DNA of 64,000 nt. Origin: Lateolabrax maculatus. Its lineage: Eukaryota > Chordata > Actinopteri > Acropomatiformes > Lateolabracidae. The notes beneath the pieces are model-generated. The model saw nothing but the letters and a program-made list of their open reading frames with translations, was not told where the DNA came from and did no database searches. The position numbers and the translations under genes were made by a program. Shown in pieces: positions 36,201 through 47,780 of the stretch. The stretch is from NCBI GenBank assembly GCA_031216445.1, contig CM062213.1:10045501-10109500 (forward strand), in the 5' to 3' direction. The stretch's first letter is position 1. The number at the start of each line of letters is the position of its first letter.

Positions 36201-38178
36201 ATCACTGTTACAACGAGCTAAAGAAGAGAGGTGGGAAAACTCTCCTCAAATACATTTTTAGGATTCATCAATCAACTTGACTGTCAGTCTGCCTATCAGC
36301 CCACACAGTTTACTATTGCTATTCGTCTTGTAACCAGTAGGAGCAATATTTTAATCCTTAACTAGTTAGCCTGATGCTGGATCTCCCAGTGTTGTAGTTA
36401 AGTTAAATACAGGAGGAGTGTCCCACTTACTATGGGCTGAAATCAGACAGAGCAGGCAGAGTTTGAAAAAATATGTTTATGTTGCAGTAAATATATTTAT
36501 AAAAGAAAAAAGCAGTACATTTGGAAAAGTAGAAGCATATCAAATACATCAGTGCCAGTTGCACCATAATATAGGTTCAAGGGACACTTTGTGTAGTATG
36601 TAAAGGAAAACATTTTATTTTATTTTCCTTACTTAAAAAATGTGATACTTTGAAATAACATATTTCACATTTGTGAGGGGAAAAAAACACAAAGGTTGCA
36701 CAATTAACCTGCCATGTTACTTAGTTTGTCAGTGTGGGTGTTAAAGTGTCGTCCCTGTCCTCCTCCGCTGTGGTTAAAAGGCATTTGTATATTTCTGCAG
36801 GGGCAGATTTGTCTGAACTGTCAGGTAAGAATAGCCCTCGTCCAAACCGCTCCAGTCGTCCTCTCTCTGCTGTGTTCCAAAACATTCATCCTCCCAACAT
36901 TTGGAGACATCGGAAAGGCACCGCCTCCTTCACCCAGGTACGCCTGCAACATCCGCCTTTCTCTCTTTGTAGAGGGGGCCACGTTCACTGCACAATGCAG
37001 ATTACTGAAGAGTTGATGATGTGGATGGCAGCTTTGCCATGTTTTGTAAGTAACATTGCTATTTATCTGCCCCTTCTTGCTCCTATGCTGTCCAGGTGAG
37101 TGTGTCAGAAGAAGGCTCCATTAGTGGCAGTCTACAGCGCAGCAAGAAGAGCAAGAGGAGCTGGAAGAGACTGTGGTTCCTCCTAAAAGACAAGGTGCTT
37201 TACACCTATCGAGCCCAAGAGGTGAGGGGAAACATATACTCCCCTTTAACCTGAACAGCACATAGTCACACTTAAACAGACCTTACATAGCAAGGTCCAT
37301 AGCCATCATTGTCAAAAGATAATTAAAAGTGCTGAAATACCCACAGTCACATCACTAAATCGTATAATCCATTTCTATTCCCCTGATGATTTTTCTGCCT
37401 GCAGGAGAAAGTAGCAGCAGAGAGTTTACCTCTGCTGGGGTTCACAGTGAAGCTACCTGACAAGCCGGAGGGAGAGGAGGAGGCCAACATCTTCCAGCTT
37501 TACCACAAAAACACCTTGTATTACACCTTTAAAGCTTCAGACAACTACACAGCCCAGAGGTGAGAAGCGTGCCCACTTAATGGCTAATTAAAAAATGTTT
37601 CAGATATTTGTCAGACCGCATCTTGAAACATTGTGCAAACATGGTTAGTATTACTGTTGTATGGATATCTGTCTTGCTGTTGGAGACTCACCATAAACCG
37701 GTGCCACGATCACTTTGCTAGTGTGAGTGACTCACAGGGTTTCTACTGATGAATTGTTGCTATCTGGAAGACAACTAAGAAAAACAGTCAAGTTTATAAC
37801 TTTAACATTACTCACTGGGTTCCAAAGGATTTTATGGGCCCAAGATTGGATGGTTTTCCTTGACCCACAGAGATGAAGTGGAGCATCACCAAATGTGGAG
37901 TTTTAACTCAGAACAGCAGCAATGTGTAGAGCTTACAGAAACAGAAAAGTTAGTAAAACGTAGCAAAACTGTATCAAGTTCAGGAGCATGCTATAAAATC
38001 AGCTCAGTTGATAATGTAGCTATACATCATGCTGACATGCACAGAATTGGTAGTTTTTAGGTGAATCAGACTGAAATTACTCTTAGCATAACTGCAGTTC
38101 ATGTTGTTTCTTTCCTAATGTAAAATCCTCTCCTCATACAGGTGGGTAAATGCCATGGAGGAAGCCACAGTTTTATAG
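20202..38178 (+). CDS. fgd5: FGD5, FYVE/RhoGEF/PH domain protein (21 coding exons, 1491 aa)
   Basis: FGD5 is a guanine-nucleotide exchange factor for Cdc42, known from endothelium and VEGF/PI3K signalling. Coding exons: 20202-20211, 21411-24024, 27833-27986, 28550-28608, 28722-28752, 29426-29577, 29757-29913, 31372-31462, 31557-31607, 32079-32137, 33315-33386, 33610-33678, 35050-35133, 35422-35501, 35698-35794, 35883-36020, 36128-36230, 36801-36937, 37096-37221, 37405-37559, 38142-38178. All junctions are GT-AG and keep frame. Residues 1-926 are a disordered acidic N-terminal region with two APKP motifs and conserved VDIPPPFDL and KPRSISFP blocks. The DH domain spans about 927-1126, PH1 about 1145-1250, FYVE about 1270-1345 (CMNC, RRHHCHGCG, VCDHC) and PH2 about 1390-1489. 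Human FGD5 is 1462 residues. The C-terminus ends AMEEATVL, like human AMEDASVL. The a/b paralogue is undetermined. Confidence 0.95.
20212..21410 (+). other. fgd5: fgd5 intron 1
   Basis: It is bounded by donor gtgagg and acceptor gttctttcag. It separates a 10-nt coding piece from the giant second exon. A small three-unit repeat of atcattcag lies at about 20922-20940. No other gene is seen. Confidence 0.8.
24095..24325 (+). mobile_element. L2/Maui-like LINE 3'-end fragment
   Basis: Contains caaagtgcagctgaggctga, a poly-A interruption, then tcaccaaagtcagtaggatt, catcctccaggggccttgaa, ctgtacaaaatttcag, gacatttcagtttggaccaa, a cgaccgactg-type run and agccatccatagggcc. I recall this order as the 3' end of an L2/Maui-type element common in fish. 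It is the sense-strand counterpart of 6095-6590. It lies about 70 bp inside intron 2, just after the giant exon. Confidence 0.65.
25401..25676. mobile_element. Palindromic non-autonomous element rich in ATTAATCG words, candidate
   Basis: It starts gagctgaaacaattaa and ends aaaataatcatcatttgcag, which are imperfect inverted ends. Inside, gattaattg, gattaattgagtaatcaag and attaatcgattaaag recur. This matches my memory of a dispersed fish element with gggctgcaac...gttgcagccc ends. It has no coding capacity. Confidence 0.55.
26818..27308. mobile_element. Fold-back MITE family, copy 3 (both arms)
   Basis: The left arm has aatatgaagattacagccag, agcataaagactgagaac, ggctctgtccaaaggtaag and cacctaccagcgcct. 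The right arm has its inverse: gttaccttaggacagagcca, catgagagtggtatcaatct and gtgagaaagcga, ending aaacctattcctttaa. It lies in fgd5 intron 2, about 520 bp before exon 3. Confidence 0.8.
27388..27560 (+). repeat. Possible retroelement tail with TTCTGA-type end
   Basis: The segment ends in caataaacccaattctga followed by ttgtgattctgat. This resembles the simple-repeat tails of fish LINE/SINE elements. Boundaries and family are uncertain. Confidence 0.3.
29095..29230 (-). mobile_element. SINE-like remnant, candidate
   Basis: Contains tggtgccttgctcaaaggca and, later, ctggtgtggggattaaacta atgacct (split here for length). The latter resembles a decayed reverse-strand RNA polymerase III B box (consensus reverse complement GGATTCGAACC). 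Both modules, in this order, are familiar from fish dispersed elements. It lies in fgd5 intron 5. Confidence 0.45.
30226..30261 (+). repeat. (GT)n microsatellite
   Basis: A clean GT run within fgd5 intron 7, far from either splice site. Open frames crossing it on both strands are artefacts. Confidence 0.95.
32738..32959. mobile_element. hAT-type MITE, candidate
   Basis: The left end cagtggttcccaaccttt is a classic hAT-type terminal sequence. The right end ggggtctcaaccctctg is its imperfect inverse. Inside lie gtggcccctttta near the left end and ggcgacccctca near the right. No 8-bp target duplication is evident, so the copy is old or an end is eroded. It lies in fgd5 intron 10. Confidence 0.65.
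33679..35049 (+). other. fgd5: fgd5 intron 12
   Basis: Donor gtaaat, acceptor tgttgtcag. No additional exon, repeat or RNA gene was recognised in this 1.37-kb stretch. Confidence 0.7.
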
Positions 38179-39240
38179 GATCAGCTACTCTGGGTGGGTT
38201 GCCGAAAACAGAAGTTTGCTTTCTTCTGCTACAAACAGACTGTGAAACCAAAAAGGGGGCATGAGGAATAAAAAACAGCATTTGATTATGTCTGCAAGTT
38301 GTAACTTGCCTGGCTGGACTGAATAAAAGAAGACATCGTGTTCTTTGAGAGGGGACACGATTACCTACTTTGTCAACCTCCAGTGTCCCCTGCCTGCTGT
38401 TACAGCAGGTGTGATGCAGAACCACGAGAGGCATTGGCCCAGATACCTGCCTGTGTGAAACATTACGTTGATGTGACCTGTGTTTCCCCAAGCAGCTGAT
38501 CAGTCCCCTCCAAATCATGGGAAAGATTGTAGATTTTTGGAAGACAAAGATGCTATATTATTAAAAATCATTTCAATAACTGAACAGACATACAGTTTAA
38601 CCACAGTCATTTTACTGTCGCTTCCATGGAGGCTGAAAAAATGGTAAAAACCTCACACAAAAATGCCTAAATCTGGAATGGCCTGATGAATTAGTTATGC
38701 TTTCATTTCCACATGCCCTTCCAGCGAATTGAATGCATCTCTATGACTACTACTTTGAAGCACTGGCTGTATCAAAGAATGAGTAATTTTATATGTAAAA
38801 TAATGTCTGTAGCTTTGCCTTGTACTGTATCGTTGGAGATGGTCCTGCCAGTGAATATTTAGTTTCTATGCTTTTTTGCACTGATAGAAAATGGAATGAA
38901 CCTGAAAAAGAAATATGAGTGTACCTTCATCATAGAGGCCAAGAGCTTCAGATACTGTACTTTACTTACTTTATTTACTTAACATGCTTTTTTTATTGGG
39001 GAAAATGTTGCCAATTACATCTTTATTGTTTTAAATACCTAAAACAAGTATAATGTAAATTCTCATTTGTACAAAGACTCCACTTCCACCTGTGCACAGA
39101 TTTTTTTGCCCTGGAACCATGAATCAATGATTTCACTGATCTGTATAATCAGTGTATTGGACTTTGTACTGTACTTGATGATTTATTAAGTTTAAATTTC
39201 TAACACTATTATTTTAAAATAAAGTAACTAAGGCTATAAA
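38179..39240 (+). other. fgd5: fgd5 3' UTR (approximate)
   Basis: It follows the TAG at 38176-38178. Two AATAAA hexamers are visible, at 38322-38327 and 39218-39223. The second sits in an AT-rich tail followed by a T-rich stretch and is the better distal end, giving a 3' UTR near 1.06 kb. The first would give a short form near 170 nt. Confidence 0.6.
39218..39223 (+). terminator. fgd5: Polyadenylation signal AATAAA, fgd5 distal
   Basis: Canonical hexamer followed within about 30-60 nt by GT/T-rich sequence (ggtccatattttctcttt). Confidence 0.6.
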
Positions 39241-41373
39241 AATGGAAGCAGTTTGGTCCATATTTTCTCTTTATCTTCCCCCTGTCCTCTAGATGGCAAG
39301 TGGGCTAAACATTCAATTACGACAGGCTGTTATTGACCACCTGTCACTGTGTCCTTGCTGATGGTGAATACATTAAAAACTGAAACATTAGCCACTATGC
39401 TGCTGAACAGTTTGCACTGCACTTGTAGCAGCCCCTATATGGTCATATCTTGTCTTCACTGACATGTAGTCCATGTGTGGCCTGTTCTGATAAATCGTCA
39501 GGCTGGCGAGTGTTTCAGATCCCACTTTGAGCTGCTCGGGAAGACACCAGGGACTGAGTGACACACAGACCAGTGTGCTGTGCGGCCAAAGAAAGGCCAG
39601 GCCTGCTCTGCTTCTCGTCTCCCCCCTGAGGCTTCCTGACCCAGAATAATATCATGCTGAAAGTTTGCTTTCTGGGGCTCCTGAAAAGTTGCAGACACCT
39701 CGTCCTATATAGAGGACAGATCATTCATCACTGTGTTCTCCCTCTCTAGCCCCAATTGTTTTCTTCCTCCTCTCTCGCTTCCCTCTTTTCAAATATCCCA
39801 AATCTTAGTGTTTCCTTTCATTTGTTGCTGCTGGTTATGAGACAATACACAAATTCCTTACAAGTGATAGTTGTTCTAAATATTTGTCATATATATCAGC
39901 CGACTCTTCCTGCACTGGTCGCTTCTCGCTGAATCCTTCTGCTGGAATAAGTTCTCTTAACTGACCTTAGTTTAGTGCATTTTAAAAATGCTGAATGAAA
40001 AATGTATTTGGTTCCATGTACAACACTATTAAACACATAATATATACAACACTGGAACTAAGTAGTTGCCAAGACTCAAGAATAATTCAGTTAAAATACC
40101 CAGTTTACCTGATATACATGATAATACAGAAGTGTTCTGTATGTAAAAAGGAGTTTTGTTTGTATTGGAGTTTGGAGTTTGTATTTTTATATATACTTCT
40201 GCTTATGTTTTCCTGGCCACAGCAAAGCAGCAAGAAACAGGAAACCATAAACTTGAGCTGGTCAAAGAGTAAACAAGAGTTAAACTGGAATGTCCAGTTG
40301 CACTTTTAATGATCCTTTTAAATTAATTAGCATATAATTTATTTAAAAAGCAAATCAAGGAACTTTGCTGCGGGGCTGATGGTGGAAAAGCTTTTTTCTT
40401 TACAGCGGGGCAGCAACAGTGTCATAATCCAAGCTTACTTCCATATTGCTGCAGGCAGGAGCAATGCAGAGAGAAGCAAATAATCAATCATACACACTCA
40501 GCCTACTCAATAAGGTTGGATGCATTCAGCTCTGTTATATGTGCTCAGCCTCAGAATCATTAACAACTGATGATAAAAAAGCTGAAATATTTCTGTGAGC
40601 TGAACTTCCTCTTTTTGTGACATATCTTATTCCTGACAGCAGAGTTGTGTGAACTCAGCTATTTTTATTGACAAATGCACACTGATAAACTTTCTGGCCA
40701 GTTTCAGTTTTAGCCTTAGAACGCAATGCAGTGTTTGTGTTGATGTCGTGAGTTACAACTCTATGCCTTCTCATCTTTCGTAGTGTTGTGTGGGCAGCAA
40801 ACCCTCAAGGGAAAAGGAAAAGATGTTATTACATAATAGCTGGAGATTTAAATAAAAAGACTAAGAAATAGGACATAAGGGAAAATATCTGTGTCCACTT
40901 GACATTGGTTTGACATTTCTGGGTTTGCACCTTGTCGAGTGTTTCTCGGCAGAGAGAGAGAGAAAGAGAAAAAAAAGATGTGGAGAGGCTGGAAGAATAC
41001 AGGGATGCACTCTTATGTCCCACTTTGCAAACTCTTTGCAGCCTACACTGCCAAGTCAATGTTACACCTATTCCACCTCCCCTGAAGCTTTAAATAGCCC
41101 ACTCTCCCTCAACAGGACATACAGAGAAAAACACACAGCCTTCAGCACTCTCTGCACCTCCGACTGAACATTTATTATCCCTGCTGCCAAAACATGGAGT
41201 CTGCATCGTGCTTTCCGTTTTCTTGTGACCATTCTGTCATCAGCAACTATCTGCAGAGAGGGATGTATAAACACACGTCAGCAGGGCCGGCAGCTGTCAC
41301 TGAGGGATGTAAAATCTGTCTTTCAGTCTTTGAGCCAAGACAAGCATAGACAGGATGTTGTTTGTTTTTATAT
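39241..41373. other. Intergenic fgd5-prkcd, left part
   Basis: No exon, RNA gene or recognised repeat. Open frames at 39498-39724 and 40910-41167 have no domain similarity. Confidence 0.5.
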
Positions 41374-41732
41374 TTAAAGGAATAGTTCAACATTTTGGGA
41401 AACACTCTTTAGAGCTTTCCGTTCAGGAATTAGATGAGAAGATTGATACTACTCTCACGTCTTTACGTTCAATATGAAGCTAGTGCCAGCAGCCGGTTAG
41501 CTTAGCTTAGCATAAAGGCTGGAAACAGGGTGAAACAGGCCTACTAGGACTTAAAAAAGCTCACTCATTAACACGTTATCTTGTTTGATTAATCTAGGCC
41601 GGTAGCAGTTGCTAGGCAACCAGCGGAGACTACAGGAATTCACTGCTGCAGTCTAAGAAAAAGTCCAGCGCACAACAATTGCAAAACGATACATTTTGGT
41701 GTATTTCCCAAAATGTTGTATTATTCCTTTAA
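41374..41732. mobile_element. Fold-back MITE family, copy 4, with clear terminal inverted repeats
   Basis: The left end ttaaaggaatagttcaacat and right end atgttgtattattcctttaa are near-perfect inverse sequences, extending to cattttgggaaa and tttcccaaaatg. Both ends carry TTAA, as expected for a piggyBac-type TTAA target duplication. The interior has ttagatgagaagattgatac, agccggttagcttagcttag and gctaggcaaccagcggagac. It is 359 bp with no coding capacity and is the best-preserved copy in the window. Confidence 0.85.
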
Positions 41733-42582
41733 GATGCCATTTGTCCTTACGGCAGAACACATAATACAGTCTTATCATTCAAAACAACATGGCATCACAT
41801 AAAGACACTGTGGATTAAGAGCCAGTATTTGCTGTAGTAGCAGAGGGATTAACCTACTGACATGGCTGCTACCCACTTGATTATTAAAATCTTGGCTTTG
41901 CTGGTGACTCTAAAATTAGCTTTCCTTCATTTTATTATCAAAATTACTTTTGATTTACTGCTCTTAAAAACATTGCAAAGAGACTAATGAACTAATGCAT
42001 TCATGGTTTTTGACCCTGTTCATTAATTAACTTAACACCCAGCCTTACTCAACATGCTTTGCCAACAATGACCTACGACTTGTACCACTTTACACACATT
42101 CTCATGTGTCCTTCAGATTCAACTGTATTTATTAATCTGCCTATTTTATAGATGACACTTTGATGTTTACATTAGTGGTTACCAGGGTGGGTGAGGTATA
42201 AATATGTGCCAGTTTTACATTTAGTCTAAAAACGTCCTGGTTGGGGAGAAAAATCAGAGCGGATAGGGGAAAGAATTTTCTTTGTGGAATTGCTCTCAGT
42301 GTATTTAACCCTCTTTTATTTGAATAAAAATCAGTCCTTCCAAACCTTTTTTGACTTGTCATCCCTAAAGTTAACATTGAACATTGGACAATTAATATCT
42401 GCTTTTGTGACCCTTATTACAGGTCATGATATTAGTATTGACATATTTGGTAAGCAATTTAACCAAAGATTGTTTCATTAAAATGATTTCTAGGGGCCCT
42501 GGAGATGAAAAAGTATCCTGTATTCAAAATAAATCATCTTAATCATCTTGGAACAAGTGAGATTTATTTTGGGACTTCTTGG

Positions 42583-42770
42583 TTGTGGCCTTGAATAAGA
42601 TGCTGAATCCCTAACTGCTCATGATGAGCAGGCTGGCACCTTACATGGCAGCCTCTGCTATCAGTGCATGAATGTCTGTGTGAATGGCTGACTATTGGCA
42701 TGTGTTGTAAAGTGCTTTGACTGGTTGGTAGACTAGAAAAGCACTATATAAATGCAGTTTACATGCATTC
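42583..42770 (+). mobile_element. Dispersed non-autonomous element, candidate
   Basis: Contains cttgaataagatgctgaatc, ccctaactgctc, catggcagcctctgctatca, tgaatgtctgtgtgaatggc, gtaaagtgctttgactgg and aagcactatataaatgcagt. In this order they match my memory of a very common fish dispersed repeat. The class is not certain. Confidence 0.65.
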
Positions 42771-43951
42771 AAAATTTTCTGACCTCATTGAAATGAATTA
42801 AAACAACACATATTAAAACACCATAATAGCAAAGTCAGGTAAAAATGATGCAACTTTCTCCTGAACAAACCCCAGCAGAGCCATATAGTCATATGTGTCA
42901 ACTCCATGTACAGGGAGGTTTCATGTGGATCTTCATCTGGCTCTCTTTAAGATCAGTATGCTAAATATAACATCTGTCTGTTCTATAGCCTGTACATCCC
43001 ACGGGTGGATCATGACAGTGGGTATGTGTATGTTTGCTTGAGGAAGAACAGAAGGACAGAGTTCCTCGTGCAGCCCAGCAATGTCTTTAGTGCACACACC
43101 TAGTCTCCACTGTAGACTTCCTGTGTCTACCATGAGTCACACGCTGTCTGTTATGTAAGTCCTCAGAGGAGAGAGGGGGACACTAACACACCTGTGCCCT
43201 GTCAGCCTGCTCCTGGCAGGTTCCACTTTACACTCACTTTGCAATATATCACACAGTCTCATACTTGTAATTATGACTCACTGCAGGATTTCATCTGCTG
43301 CATTTCCTCATTTAGGTCTTCACTTCAGCCAACAATTCATTAGTGTCATCAGATGAGAATAGCTGCCCCTTGCTCATTTGCATACACATATATTTGGATG
43401 TGTGTGGGGTGTGTGTGTGTGAGGGAGTGAAAAAAATAAAGGATATTGATCATTTGGAGCGCTTGTGTTAGTTTAGAAAAGATACTTTGGCTGCAGGAGC
43501 CAACTCTGCCACCTCCTCACCAGCAAAACCTTGCTCAAACCTCAACACTACCCCCGCAGCCCACGTGACCCCATCCCGTGCCACACAAACACTTTAAGTG
43601 GAAAAGAGACACACACAAAATAAAACATCTCTTCCCCCACATACCAAGCTATGCTGCAGCAATCTAGGGCACACTCACCAGCACTGCAGATCTTTATGTT
43701 CAGTTATGATCGCTCATGTAGGTTCTTTTTTTTTTTTTTCTGCTCAGATGATCAACAGGTCTGCAGTGATGAACCCACACCATCCTGTTGATCCCCCAGG
43801 GGGGGCATCAGTGGAAAATTACCCTTGAGGCTGAAACATACATCCAAAATACTGCAACTCATGTGCAAAAGAATGCATTGTAATAATAACCAACAGGGCC
43901 TTTAATCAAAATAGGGCAAGTGGGTGCTTTGCAAAATACTGGGGCACAGAC
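42771..43951. other. Intergenic, upstream of prkcd
   Basis: No gene recognised. It lies directly upstream of the prkcd first exon and could hold regulatory DNA. A poly-T run lies at about 43728-43739. Confidence 0.5.
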
Positions 43952-44040
43952 AGTGTGTGAGTGTGTGTGAGTGTGTGTGTGTGTGAGTGTGTGTGTGTGA
44001 GTGTGTGTGAGTGTGTGTGTGTCAGTGTGTGTGTGTGTGG
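43952..44040 (+). repeat. Interrupted (GT)n/(GTGA) microsatellite
   Basis: GT repeats are punctuated by GTGA steps, with one GTCA near the right end. The run stops immediately before the CpG-rich segment that appears to hold the prkcd first exon. Confidence 0.95.
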
Positions 44041-44202
44041 CAGGTAAACGTCACAGCTTGCCGAGAAAGCCTCCGCGAGCGAGCGCGCGCCACACTTCCT
44101 CAATCGACGGAATCACAGAACGAAAAAACCGAGAGGAAGAGAAAGATCAACTTTTCGTCGTGTTGCGGTGGAAAAGGAACAGCACCGAGTTCGCAGGACG
44201 AG
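44041..44202 (+). promoter_or_regulatory. prkcd: prkcd core promoter and non-coding first exon, candidate
   Basis: A sharp rise in CpG (cgcgagcgagcgcgcgcc at about 44073-44090) is followed by a purine-rich segment ending gcaggacgag|gtgagg, a strong donor at 44203. The coding start lies in the next exon, 3 kb downstream, whose acceptor is near 47188. No TATA box is visible. The transcription start cannot be fixed. Confidence 0.55.
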
Positions 44203-47188
44203 GTGAGGCTGCTCTCGTTATTTATTTATTTTTTTTCCCCCCTTCTGGTCGAGGTTTCCACAGAGTTTGGAGTTTGCACAGAGTTGCCGGGAGGCAGCGG
44301 CAGCAGAGATGGCAGCCCCCTCCTCTTACTTCACTTCTTTCATCGGCGGGGAAACGAACTGTTAGTTGACTCGTTGGCTGTTGTTGGCTAATGGTAAACT
44401 GAAAAACTTACAGCAGTAACACCGCGTCTGCGGCTTTAATGTGTCCAGAAACACAATTCTCACCGCGTTGTTAGCTGTTCTGCTTGAAATAGTCATTTGG
44501 ACCAACTTTTTTTTCGAGTAGTGTTGACTTTTTTTTTTTTTTTTTTTTTACGGCATTTCAACTGTTACGATGCGGCCGAATCTGTGACCTGTCAGTCTTG
44601 AAGGCGTTACGGGGTTTTCCCCACCATAGTTAACCACGTAACGCCATATAATTTACTGAGATGGGGTGTTATGAATCAAACCGACCAATACTCAAAAGTT
44701 GTGACCACATCCAAATACGGCATGACCCGTCCGCAGCTAAAGCACGTCTATAGTTGTGTGGCCATGGTAACAGTACGGAATTCCAGTCCAGTTCACAGAA
44801 TCAAACGGGTCACATAATACGCTGTAACACCGGGCGTGAGGAGGAATGCGGGCAGGTCAGGGCAGCGAAGAAAGGGGAGTCTGGTTTTAAATAAACCGCT
44901 GCATTCATTTGTCATACAGAGAATCTGGTTGCTCACTGTCTTAGAGGCAACTGCGTTCAGCCAACTGACAATCGACCACATCCTTTAGAGAGAGAAGTGT
45001 TGCATAAACAAAATCAGACGCACTGACAGATCGATGCGGAGTCTCTCGAATAATTACTGCATTCCCACGACTGCCGTGTTCTTTGTGACTATCATAGTGC
45101 AGTGTTTTAGTCTTTGAAAATCGTTTGCATGATTCAAAACTACTTACAATATGTGAATAACACTCTAACCACGTGTGTGTGTGTGTGTGACTTTGAGAGG
45201 TACGTGTGCAGTGCTCTAAAATAGTTTAAAATGTTAATTACATCCATGTAGCAGATCACTGTACAAGCTCCCTCTCTTTTTCACCATTTTACTTCACTCT
45301 TTTTTTCCATCACAGTGGAACCAAGGTATACTGTCCTTCACATTATTTCGAATAACTTGATTGTAATGTTAGTGTACGGTTCTTAAGCACTCATGCTCCA
45401 GATAGACAAGCTACTAATGTTACTACTGTATAATACACTATTCATCCAATACTTGTATTATAGTTCCTTATCTTATATTTTAAGATATGGTGCTCAAATA
45501 AATGCACAAACACAGAGCCCAAGGTTTTTTTTAGTGTGATTAGATTGCCTCTAAGCACAGATTCTAGGTGTAATAATATAATAACATAATTTAGCCTAAG
45601 TAATAGTATTTGCTACTCCTGCTAAGAAACACATGGTTTAATTAATGCAGGCATCAGGAAGTAGGTAATATAAAAATGAATATTAGGAAGTTAGGTGGAA
45701 GTTTGCAAATTACAGTATACTGGTGCATGGAACATAACTACTGAATTTAACAGATGGGACAAATCAATACTGCACATGAACAGATTTTTAGGTAATCAAT
45801 CACTACTGCCCTCAATCACACAGTGTGCTTGCTATTGATTAACTCCAAAAAAAAAAAAAAAAAAAACTTACATCACAGCTCGCAGCCGCAACGAGGAAGT
45901 GCACATAACCACCCCCCCACCCCCAGTGCATACTTTCTTCTTCCCTGTGTTTTTTTTTTCTTTCTGTCTCTTACTCTTCTGGTCTCAGTGTGGGCGTCTA
46001 TGGGTTTAGGATTGTGAATACCAGCTAGGCCTACTGTGGTGCGCTGCATGCTTGTATTTTGATTAGCAACATGTTGAGGCTCGCTCTGCCTAGTACAGGC
46101 AAACACCTCCACTGTTGCAGCTGCTGCTTTTCAGAAACTACACTAGTCAAGAAAACACAGTGAGGGAACCAAAGAAGTACTATAGCAGCGGCGCAAATGA
46201 TGCTGGCACATTTGACAACTCTGTGGTTGTATTTTTTATGAGATGTGAAATTAACAGAATAGAGAAAATATGTAAGACATCATAGGTGTGACTGACGTGC
46301 AGCATATAAGATCGATGGGCGTCCCCTTTTGCATTGCACATGAAGAAACTGGTGGTTCATAGGCTGTTTCCTTGTGGTTCAAGGTTGTGGCTGCATCTGT
46401 AGCACACATAAGCTTATGTGAGCAGCAAATCATGCATGCATCTATGGTGATATTAATATCTCACCAATATGTCAAAATCAGCATATATTTTACCTCTAAT
46501 GGACAAGGGAAATAATTCGTTTTTATCATCTTTTAACGTATTGATTTTTTAAATTTATTTAATCATTAGGTCTATAGAATCTCTTTAAAAAACGGACAAA
46601 TGCCCATCACAGGAGCCCAAAAAGATGTTATCAAGCTTTTAATTTCTGCTTACTAGCAGTGGGAAAATCTTGACATATTCAATTTACTAGCACAAGCCCT
46701 TTCCCCCCAAAAAAGTCAGATTTTAAAATTGTCATACTGGAAAATATGAAATATAAAATGTATATGAAATACAAAATAAATGTCATATGATCATTATGTT
46801 TTATTTACATTTACCTCCAACAACCAGCTTTAAAATCAGATAAAAGAAAAAAACCTGCAATAGTCTGTCCACACAAAAACAGGTGTTATTGACGGCGGTG
46901 TTAAGATGCTTTGTGTTCCTCAAAGGAGAAACGTCTCAAAGTGAAAGAAGTACAATGCAAAGTTACGGTGCAGCCATGCAGCCAGCCGTCAAAATTTTTT
47001 CCAGTTTCTATGAAAATGTGTGGTTCAACATAAGTCACCTTGTCACACTTAATGCTGAAATGTGAGCCAGCAGTATTGCTGCATGAGAATATGCAACTGT
47101 TTGTAAATGAATTTGAACTGTGTGTGTAACTATTAAGTCATTATATATACAAGTCACCAGGGTAACACGGTGTTTGTCCATCTCTCAG
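44203..47188 (+). other. prkcd: prkcd intron 1 (5' UTR intron), inferred
   Basis: Bounded by gtgagg and the acceptor ccatctctcag. It contains a poly-T run at 44529-44549 and a poly-A run at 45847-45866. CpG remains frequent to about 44400. No further exon or recognised element was seen. Confidence 0.55.
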
Positions 47189-47214
47189 AGCAGGTGACCT
47201 TGGTACTCGTCACC

Positions 47215-47733
47215 ATGGCTCCTTTCTTGAGGATCGCCTTTAACTCGTACGACTTGGGCGTCCTGTCTCCTCTGGCCGACCCGCCATTCTGTGCAATCAA
47301 GATGAAGGAGGCCTTGGCAACTGGTGAGAAACACTACCCTATCTTTTACAGAAGTTGTCACTGCTGCAAAAAACGCTCTTACTTCCTTCTTATTTCCTGT
47401 TCTTGAAAACATAAAAATATATTTTTCTCTTTTGTCTTTCGGTCCGTTGTCGTTCTCTTAGAACGGGGTAAGACCCTAGTGCAGCGGAAACCCACCATGT
47501 ACCCGGCTTGGAAGTCCAGTTTTGATGCGCACATCTATGAGGGTCGTGTGCTCGAGGTACTGCTGATGAAGACTGCGGAGGAGCCGCTGGCTGAGGTCAC
47601 TGTTGGAGTGTCTGTCCTTGCTGAGCGCTGCAAGAAAGCCAATGGGCGAGCTGAATTCTGGGTAGGACATTACAGTTTGTTCTCTGTCCCTGTAGAGTAA
47701 TATCTCAGGCTGTCTGTGTGTCTAACTATGTGT

Positions 47734-47780
<47 letters not shown>

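Noticed and set aside
36824..36829. Internal gtaaga donor in fgd5 exon 18
   Set aside because: Reading through it keeps the frame and gives the conserved SAVFQNIHPPN block. Use of the internal donor would shift the frame. It could be a minor alternative site only.
44001..44391. Two overlapping open frames of about 125 codons near the prkcd promoter
   Set aside because: They start in the GT microsatellite and run through the CpG-rich first exon and intron. No product similarity was seen.
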